Shown here: positions 5,962 to 10,194 of the stretch, piece after piece | Numbering within the stretch: position 1 is the first letter of the stretch | Layout of the letters: every line of letters begins with the position of its first letter | Source: an uncultured Comamonadaceae bacterium | GTDB lineage: Bacteria; Pseudomonadota; Gammaproteobacteria; Burkholderiales; Burkholderiaceae | DNA length: 10,194 nt | NCBI GenBank assembly: GCA_946482115.1 | Contig: CAMLQP010000086.1 | Coordinates: 1 to 10,194 of the forward strand | Direction: 5' to 3' | Notes under the pieces: model-generated | The model's input: the letters and a program-made list of their open reading frames with translations, nothing else | The model's database searches: none | What the model was told of the DNA's origin: nothing | Translations under genes and position numbers: made by a program

Positions 5962-6557
5962 CCGCCACTTTCTCCCGCCGTCGCGTGCTGCTGGCCGGCA
6001 CGGCCGCGCTCGCATTGGCCGCCTGCTCGGAGCAGAAGGCCAGCTTTGCCGGCATCGACATCACTGGTGCCGACTACGCCACCGGCTTCGACCTCACCGA
6101 CCACAACGGCCAGCGCCGCACGCTGGCCGACTTCAAGGGCAAGGCCGTGGTGCTGTTCTTCGGCTTCACCCAGTGTCCCGACGTCTGCCCGACCACCATG
6201 GCCGAGTTCGCCGAGGCGAAGAAGCTGCTGGGCGCCGATGGTGACAAGCTGCAGGTGCTGTTCGTGAGCATCGACCCCGAGCGCGACACGCCCGAGGTCA
6301 TGAAGGCCTACACGGCCAACTTCGATCCGAGCTTCCTCGCGCTCTACACCGCGCCCGACAGGCTGCCCGAGCTGGTCAAGTCCTTCAAGGCCTACTACAA
6401 GAAGGTCGAGGGCTCCACGCCCACCAGCTACACCATGGACCACTCGGCCGGTAGCTACGTGTGGGATGCCCAGGGCCGCATCCGCCTGTACCACCGCTAC
6501 GGCAGCGGCGCGCAGGCCCTGGCGGGTGACATCAGGCAGATCTTGAAGGGAGCCTGA
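5958..6557 (+). CDS. SCO1/SenC family copper chaperone lipoprotein
   Basis: A 199-aa SCO protein, a periplasmic copper chaperone and thiol reductase for the CuA site of oxidase subunit II. The start [19 protein letters not shown] combines a twin-arginine-like SRRRVLL with a lipobox LAAC (Cys23), so it is probably a lipoprotein. The thioredoxin-fold domain shows [15 protein letters not shown] with the CPxxC pair Cys73/Cys77, [10 protein letters not shown], and [15 protein letters not shown] with His162; these are the three copper ligands of the family. Length and domain extent are complete. It closes the oxidase cluster and overlaps cyoE by four bases. Its last 26 bases overlap the 3' end of the permease gene on the other strand, and no terminator hairpin with a T-run follows. 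Candidate names are senC or scoI; I assign none. Confidence 0.96.
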   Translation: MTATFSRRRVLLAGTAALALAACSEQKASFAGIDITGADYATGFDLTDHNGQRRTLADFKGKAVVLFFGFTQCPDVCPTTMAEFAEAKKLLGADGDKLQVLFVSIDPERDTPEVMKAYTANFDPSFLALYTAPDRLPELVKSFKAYYKKVEGSTPTSYTMDHSAGSYVWDAQGRIRLYHRYGSGAQALAGDIRQILKGA

Positions 6558-7410
6558 CCACGCCGGTGGCCAGCGCGATGCCGCACAGGATCACCAGGCC
6601 GCAGACCACCATCCACGCGGTGATGGCCTCGCTCAGGAACACCGCGCCGTAGAACAGCGCGAACAGCGGGATCATGAAGGTCACGGTCAGGGCCTTGGAC
6701 GGGCCTGCCTTCTCGATCAGGCGGAAATACAGGATGTAGGCCACCGCCGTGCACAGCACCGCCAGCGCCACCACGCCCAGCCACGCGTTCAGGTCCGGCG
6801 CATGCTCCGGCCAGAACCAGACCGTGGGCACGGCCAGGCCCAGCGCCGCGCCGATCTGGCTGCCGGTGGCCGTGGCCATGGGTGGCACGCCCATGAGGTA
6901 GCGCTTGGTGTAGCTGGCCGCGAGGCCGTAGCACAGCGTGGCGCCCAGGCAGGCCACCACGGCCCAGCCCGTGCCGCCGGGCTTGAAGCTGGCCTTGCCC
7001 CATGACAGCAGGGCCACTCCCACGAAACCGATCACCAGACCCAGCGTGCGGCTGGCGTTGGGTTTCTCCTTCAGCCACAGCCAGGCCACCACGGCGCCGA
7101 ACAGCGGCACCGTGGCATTGAGGATGGAGGCCAGGCCGGTCGTGATGGACAGCACCGCATAGGCGAACAGCGCGAACGGAATGCCCGAGTTGAGCAGACC
7201 CACGAACAGGATGGGGCCGGCGCGCTCGCGCAGCGCGCCCATGTGGCCGCTGGCCCAGAGGATGGGCAGCAGTACGAGGGAGGCCAGCGCCACGCGCAGC
7301 CCGGCCGTGGCCCAGGGCCCGAAATCGGCCGCGCCCAGGCGCATGAACAGGAAGGACGCGCCCCAGAGCGCGGCGAGCAGCACGAATTCGGCTGCGAGGG
7401 TGTTTTTCAT
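6532..7410 (-). CDS. DMT-superfamily (EamA) permease
   Basis: A 292-aa membrane protein with about ten hydrophobic segments in two similar halves, the EamA/drug-metabolite transporter layout. The start LLAALWGASFLFMRLGAADFGPW carries the family's WGxxF-x4-R pattern; the first half ends with VPLFGAVVAWLWLKEKPN and the second with IPLFALFYGAVFLSEAIT, equivalent repeat-end motifs with the acidic residue in LKE and LSE. Substrate cannot be told from sequence; relatives export amino acids, metabolites or drugs. The ATG overlaps the ogt stop (ATGA, 7407-7410) and has no Shine-Dalgarno of its own (CCTCCTC precedes it), so translation probably depends on ogt. It is the last gene of the alkA-ogt unit and runs 26 bases into the converging SCO gene. 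Whether it has a role in alkylation defence is unknown. Confidence 0.93.
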   Translation of the reverse strand: MKNTLAAEFVLLAALWGASFLFMRLGAADFGPWATAGLRVALASLVLLPILWASGHMGALRERAGPILFVGLLNSGIPFALFAYAVLSITTGLASILNATVPLFGAVVAWLWLKEKPNASRTLGLVIGFVGVALLSWGKASFKPGGTGWAVVACLGATLCYGLAASYTKRYLMGVPPMATATGSQIGAALGLAVPTVWFWPEHAPDLNAWLGVVALAVLCTAVAYILYFRLIEKAGPSKALTVTFMIPLFALFYGAVFLSEAITAWMVVCGLVILCGIALATGVVRLPSRSA

Positions 7411-7907
7411 GAGGAGGCCTGTTCGAGTTTGAGCAGCGCGGCCTTGCGGTGCAGGCCACCCGCATAGCCGGTGAGGCTGCCGTTGGCGCCGACCACGCGG
7501 TGGCAGGGCACGATGATACTGACCGGGTTGCGGCCCACGGCGGCGCCCACGGCGCGCACGGCATCGGCGCGACCGATGCGCCGACCCAGCTCGCCGTAGC
7601 TGATGGTGGCGCCGCAGGGGATGACACACAGCGCCTGCCAGACCGCCTGCTGGAAAGGCGTGCCCATGGCTTCGAGGTCCAGCGGCAGATCGAAACGGCG
7701 CCGCTGGCCGTCGAAGTAGGCGTCGATCTGCTCGGCGGCGCGGGTCAAGACCGGGTGATCAGCCGATTCGGCCAGGTCCGAGCCCAGCCAGGCGGGTGCG
7801 TGGCGCTGGTCGAGGAACCACAGGCCGGCCAGGCCGCGGCCGGTGGCCGACAGCCAGACGGGGCCCAGCGGGCTGGTGTGGCGCAGGTGCTGGAGCGGGG
7901 TTTTCAT
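7407..7907 (-). CDS. ogt: Methylated-DNA--[protein]-cysteine S-methyltransferase (Ogt)
   Basis: A 166-aa suicide repair protein that moves the alkyl group from O6-alkylguanine (or O4-alkylthymine) in DNA to its own cysteine. The C-terminal domain has GTPFQQAVWQAL, IPCGATISYGELGRRIG, RADAVRAVGAAVGRNPVS with Arg118 as the probable base-flipping arginine, the active site IIVPCHRVV with Cys135, and the closing GYAGGLHRKAALLKLE. The N-terminal domain (1-80) is the usual ribonuclease-like fold of Ogt/Ada-C proteins with PLGPVWL and an acidic middle part. It starts in an ATGA overlap with the alkA stop (7904-7907) and ends in an ATGA overlap with the permease. With the Ada sensor fused to AlkA upstream, the two halves of enterobacterial Ada are here on separate proteins in one operon. 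Confidence 0.96.
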   Translation of the reverse strand: MKTPLQHLRHTSPLGPVWLSATGRGLAGLWFLDQRHAPAWLGSDLAESADHPVLTRAAEQIDAYFDGQRRRFDLPLDLEAMGTPFQQAVWQALCVIPCGATISYGELGRRIGRADAVRAVGAAVGRNPVSIIVPCHRVVGANGSLTGYAGGLHRKAALLKLEQASS

Positions 7908-9415
7908 GGGGTTGTTTCTTTCGGTGTGGCGCCCAGGGTGGCCCAGGCGCGGATGACGGCGTACGCCCGCCAGGGACGCCAGGATTCGGCACGGGTCTCG
8001 GTCAGACGCACGCGTTCGCGCGGCGGTGCGCCGCGCACGCCCAGCGCCAGGTGCAGGGCCACGTCGCCGGCCGGGAAGGCGTCGGGCCAGCGCAGCGCGC
8101 GCATGGCCAGGTACTGGGCGGTCCAGTCGCCAATGCCGGGCAACGCCACCAGCGCCGCCTGCGTGGCGGCCACGTCGGCGCCGGGCGAGAGCTGCAGATC
8201 GCCATTCATGAGCGCGCGGGCAAGCGCCTGGATGGCGGCCTGGCGCTGGCGCGTGATGCCCAGGGCGCCGAGTTCGTCGGCGCTGGCGCGGGCCAGCACC
8301 TCCGGGCGTGGGAACACACGTGTCAGCATGGGGTGGGGCGTGGCCAGCGGCTCGCCCCAGCGCTCGACGACGCGCCGCGCCAGCGTGCGTGCGGCGGCCA
8401 CCGTGATCTGCTGACCCAGCACCGCACGCACCGCCATCGCGAAGCTGTCCAGCGCGCCGGGCACGCGGCGGCCCGCGCTGCCGGGGAAGTCGGGCAGCAG
8501 CACCGCATCCACTGCCGCCGGGTCCAGATCCAGGTCCAGCGTGTCGCGCACGCGGCGCAGCACCTGGGGCAGCATGGCCTGCAGTTCGGGGGCGACCTCG
8601 AGTTGCAGCGTGGCCTGCGTGGTGTCGAAACGGGCGACCACCCAGCCCCGGTGTTCGTGGCCGGCCTGGTCGATTCGCAGGGTGCTGCCCCAAGTGCCGC
8701 TGGCCACGTCGACGAACTCCACGCCGTCGATCGCGCGTTGTGCCAGGAAGCCCAGCAGGTGATCCGCGTCCAGCGGCGGGCGCCAGGTCAGCGTCAGCCG
8801 CAGGGCCTGCTCGGTGCGCTCGCTGTCGCGGCTTTGCCGGCGCAGCTGCAGCGGCGGCAGGCCGTAGCGTTCGCGCCAGGTGGTGTGGAAGCGCCGCTCG
8901 GAGCCGAAGCCGCTGAGCCGTGCCACCTCGGCCACCGGCAGGCGGGTGCTGGTCAGCAGCAGCTTGGCGTTGAGCAGGCGGCGGGTCTGCAGGTACTGCA
9001 GGGGCGACAGACCCCAGTGCGCCTGGAACAGTCGGCGCAGGTGGCGGTCGCTCACGCCCAGCCGCTCGGCCGCTTGGGCCAGCAGGGTGCGGTCGCCGTC
9101 GCCAGGCCCGGGCTGGTCCAGCAGCCGCGCGGCGGCCAGCGCCAGCAGCCGGGTGGCGTCCTCCAGATTCCAGGGGCCGTCGCCGCTCCCCGGGGCCAGC
9201 TCGGGGCGGCAGCGCAGGCAGGGGCGGAAGCCGGCGGCCTCGGCCTGTGCGGCCAGGCCGAAGAAACGGCAGTTCTCGCGCCGGGGCGTCTTCACCCGGC
9301 AGACCGGGCGGCAGTAGATGCCGGTGCTGGTCACGCCGGTGAAGAAGCGCCCGTCGAAGCGCGCGTCGTGCGCCTTGAGGGCGAGGTAGCAGGCGTCGTC
9401 GGTGTCGGGGGCCAT
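7904..9415 (-). CDS. alkA: Ada-AlkA fusion: methyl-sensing regulator and DNA-3-methyladenine glycosylase II
   Basis: A 503-aa three-part protein. Residues 1-75 form an Ada zinc domain: GIYCRPVCR and GFRPCLRCRPE give Cys35, Cys39, Cys66 and Cys69, with Cys35 at the place of the methylphosphotriester acceptor of Ada. Residues about 84-193 are an AraC-type double helix-turn-helix (LGVSDRHLRRLFQAHWGLSP; PVAEVARLSGFGSERRFHTTW). Residues about 205-503 are AlkA: an N-terminal domain, then ALDSFAMAVRAVLGQQI, the helix-hairpin-helix LPGIGDW (425-431), the catalytic Asp451 in PAGDVAL, and ESWRPWRAY. It removes alkylated bases and may also activate its own operon when methylated (inference from Ada). 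ATG 9415 gives the domain start directly; an upstream GTG at 9484 would add 23 residues unlike the family. A TATGAT box six bases before the ATG suggests a leaderless message. Confidence 0.95.
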   Translation of the reverse strand: MAPDTDDACYLALKAHDARFDGRFFTGVTSTGIYCRPVCRVKTPRRENCRFFGLAAQAEAAGFRPCLRCRPELAPGSGDGPWNLEDATRLLALAAARLLDQPGPGDGDRTLLAQAAERLGVSDRHLRRLFQAHWGLSPLQYLQTRRLLNAKLLLTSTRLPVAEVARLSGFGSERRFHTTWRERYGLPPLQLRRQSRDSERTEQALRLTLTWRPPLDADHLLGFLAQRAIDGVEFVDVASGTWGSTLRIDQAGHEHRGWVVARFDTTQATLQLEVAPELQAMLPQVLRRVRDTLDLDLDPAAVDAVLLPDFPGSAGRRVPGALDSFAMAVRAVLGQQITVAAARTLARRVVERWGEPLATPHPMLTRVFPRPEVLARASADELGALGITRQRQAAIQALARALMNGDLQLSPGADVAATQAALVALPGIGDWTAQYLAMRALRWPDAFPAGDVALHLALGVRGAPPRERVRLTETRAESWRPWRAYAVIRAWATLGATPKETTP

Positions 9416-9421
9416 GGCGGC

Positions 9422-9427
9422 ATCATA
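9422..9427 (-). promoter_or_regulatory. Candidate -10 box of the alkA-ogt-permease operon
   Basis: The minus strand reads TATGAT (five of six matches to TATAAT), six bases before the alkA ATG; the transcript would start at about the start codon. No Shine-Dalgarno lies before this ATG (GCCGCC). No good -35 is found 16-18 bases upstream (GGTTTT region), which fits a promoter that depends on an activator such as a methylated Ada domain, but this is inference. Confidence 0.4.
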
Positions 9428-9431
9428 GGCT

Positions 9432-9485
9432 GGTGGCGACCGGAAAACCGCCGTTTCCGGACCTGACCCCGGAAGCTCCGCCACC
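9432..9485. repeat. Nested inverted repeat in the alkA / phosphomannomutase divergent region
   Basis: Inner arms CCGGAAA (9440-9446) and TTTCCGG (9454-9460) are perfect complements around a 7-base spacer; outer arms GGTGGCG (9432-9438) and CGCCACC (9479-9485) are also perfect complements. The element lies just upstream of the candidate -10 box of alkA and just upstream of that of the mutase gene. It could be an operator or an RNA structure; there is no T-run, so it is not a standard terminator. Confidence 0.5.
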
Positions 9486-9494
9486 CTGGCTGCC

Positions 9495-9500
9495 TACAAT
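9495..9500 (+). promoter_or_regulatory. Candidate -10 box for the phosphomannomutase gene
   Basis: TACAAT (five of six matches) preceded by CC and followed by CGCG is the sigma70 -10 form seen often in this bacterial family. It would give a leader of about 22 bases before ATG 9529, without a clear Shine-Dalgarno. The -35 region (about 9472-9477, GAAGCT) is poor. Confidence 0.5.
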
Positions 9501-9528
9501 CGCGAAACCTTACGCCACGACCGCTCCC

Positions 9529-10194
9529 ATGACCCTGGACCCTTCCATCTTCAAGGCCTACGACATCCGTGGCGTGGTGCCGCGCTCGCTCGATGCCGGC
9601 GTGGCGCTGGCCCTGGGCCGGGCCTTTGGCGCCGCCGCGCTGGCGGCAGGCGAAACCACCGTGGCCGTGGGCCGCGATGGCCGGCTCAGCGGACCCCTGC
9701 TCAACGAGGCGCTGGTGCGCGGCCTGGTCGAGGCCGGCATCACCGTCATCGACGTCGGCGTGGTCACCACGCCCATGCTGTATTTCGCGGCCAGCACCGT
9801 GTGCGCCAGCGGCATACAGATTACCGGCAGCCACAACCCCAGGGACTACAACGGCTTCAAGATGGTGCTGGGCGGCCGTGCCATCTTCGGCGACGAAATC
9901 CAGGCCCTGCGCCGCGTGATGGAGGCGGGCGATGCGCCTGCGCGGCCCGGTGGCGGCGTGCGCACGCTCAACATCGCGGCCGCCTACCGCGATCGCATCG
10001 TGTCCGACGTGAAGCTCGCGCGGCCCATGAAGATCGTGGTGGACTGCGGCAACGGCGTGGCGGGGGCCTCGGCGCCCGCGCTGTTCCGTGCGCTCGGTTG
10101 CGAGGTGGTCGAACTTTTCAGCGAGGTGGATGGCCACTTCCCCAACCACCACCCCGACCCCAGCAAGCCCGAGAACCTGCAGGACGTGATCCGC
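9529..10194 (+). CDS. Phosphomannomutase/phosphoglucomutase, N-terminal part (3' end outside window)
   Basis: The first 222 residues of an alpha-D-phosphohexomutase of the AlgC/ManB type, a cytoplasmic enzyme that interconverts 6-phospho and 1-phospho sugars and so feeds GDP-mannose and exopolysaccharide or LPS synthesis. Domain 1 is complete: IFKAYDIRGVVP, VAVGRDGRLSGP, DVGVVTTPMLYFA and the active-site loop QITGSHNPRDYNGFK with the phosphoserine Ser101 (the TGSHNP form is that of AlgC). Domain 2 begins with KIVVDCGNGVAG and the window closes in FPNHHPDPSKPENL, both typical. The metal-binding DGD loop lies beyond the edge. ATG 9529 fits the family start. It diverges from alkA with 113 bases between the starts. 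Whether it is bifunctional for glucose and mannose phosphates cannot be told from this part. Confidence 0.95.
   Translation, partial: MTLDPSIFKAYDIRGVVPRSLDAGVALALGRAFGAAALAAGETTVAVGRDGRLSGPLLNEALVRGLVEAGITVIDVGVVTTPMLYFAASTVCASGIQITGSHNPRDYNGFKMVLGGRAIFGDEIQALRRVMEAGDAPARPGGGVRTLNIAAAYRDRIVSDVKLARPMKIVVDCGNGVAGASAPALFRALGCEVVELFSEVDGHFPNHHPDPSKPENLQDVIR

Noticed and set aside
4855..6015. Long open frame on the minus strand opposite cyoE and the SCO gene
   Set aside because: Arg/His/Gln-rich translation typical of the antisense of GC-rich genes; the plus-strand genes in this stretch have full motifs and coupled starts.
6558..6569. CCAC-GCCG-GTGG hairpin after the SCO stop as a terminator
   Set aside because: Only four base pairs, no T-run, and it lies within the permease coding region.
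7796..9466. A 556-residue plus-strand open frame opposite alkA and ogt
   Set aside because: Composition (Gly/Gln/Arg/Ala, no motifs) is that of an antisense shadow; the minus strand has Ada, AraC, AlkA and Ogt motifs throughout.
1..10194. tRNA or rRNA genes, CRISPR arrays, insertion sequences, prophage or defence genes
   Set aside because: No repeat-spacer pattern, transposase, integrase or RNA-gene signature was seen on either strand; all the coding sequence is accounted for by ordinary genes.

Overview
The window looks like the chromosome of a high-GC betaproteobacterium, most likely Comamonadaceae (Burkholderiales; Hydrogenophaga/Acidovorax-like). This rests on gene order and protein character: the aa3 oxidase cluster with a small assembly protein, a DUF2970 protein and a twin-transmembrane DUF2909 protein threaded through it is the arrangement I know from that family. 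The genus is not determined. There is no sign of plasmid, phage, insertion sequence, CRISPR array or RNA gene, and no gene-free stretch longer than about 115 bases.

Positions 1-6557 (+ strand, with one gene on the other strand) hold the cytochrome c oxidase structural and assembly cluster. In order: the 3' end of ctaD (subunit I), a ~41-aa membrane assembly protein, ctaG (Cox11, CuB insertion), a 70-aa DUF2970 membrane protein and ctaE (subunit III). A perfect two-way terminator (2241-2270) follows. A 72-aa twin-transmembrane protein is then encoded on the minus strand. The plus strand resumes with SURF1, a membrane-anchored SCO/thioredoxin-like protein, ctaA (heme A synthase), cyoE/ctaB (heme O synthase) and a SCO1/SenC copper chaperone lipoprotein. 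The last five overlap one another (50, 1, 4 and 4 nt), which suggests translational coupling. Together they supply heme A (cyoE then ctaA), CuB (CtaG), CuA (SCO) and subunit I maturation (SURF1).

Positions 6532-9415 (minus strand) hold a three-gene alkylation-repair operon: an Ada-AlkA fusion (methyl-sensing zinc domain, AraC helix-turn-helix, 3-methyladenine glycosylase), then ogt (O6-alkylguanine methyltransferase), then an EamA/DMT-family permease. Both junctions are ATGA overlaps. The permease gene ends inside the 3' end of the SCO gene (26-bp convergent overlap).

From 9529 to the window end (+ strand) is the 5' part of a phosphomannomutase/phosphoglucomutase gene, divergent from the alkA operon. 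The 113-bp region between them carries a nested inverted repeat and a candidate -10 box for each direction.

Most of the window is ordinary, well-known gene content. The points most worth a second look are the SCO-like unnamed gene between SURF1 and ctaA, which keeps a CxxxC and a DH/YVID block; the antisense DUF2909 gene whose start lies 15 bp from that of SURF1; the apparent leaderless promoter geometry at two starts; and the dyad in front of alkA.
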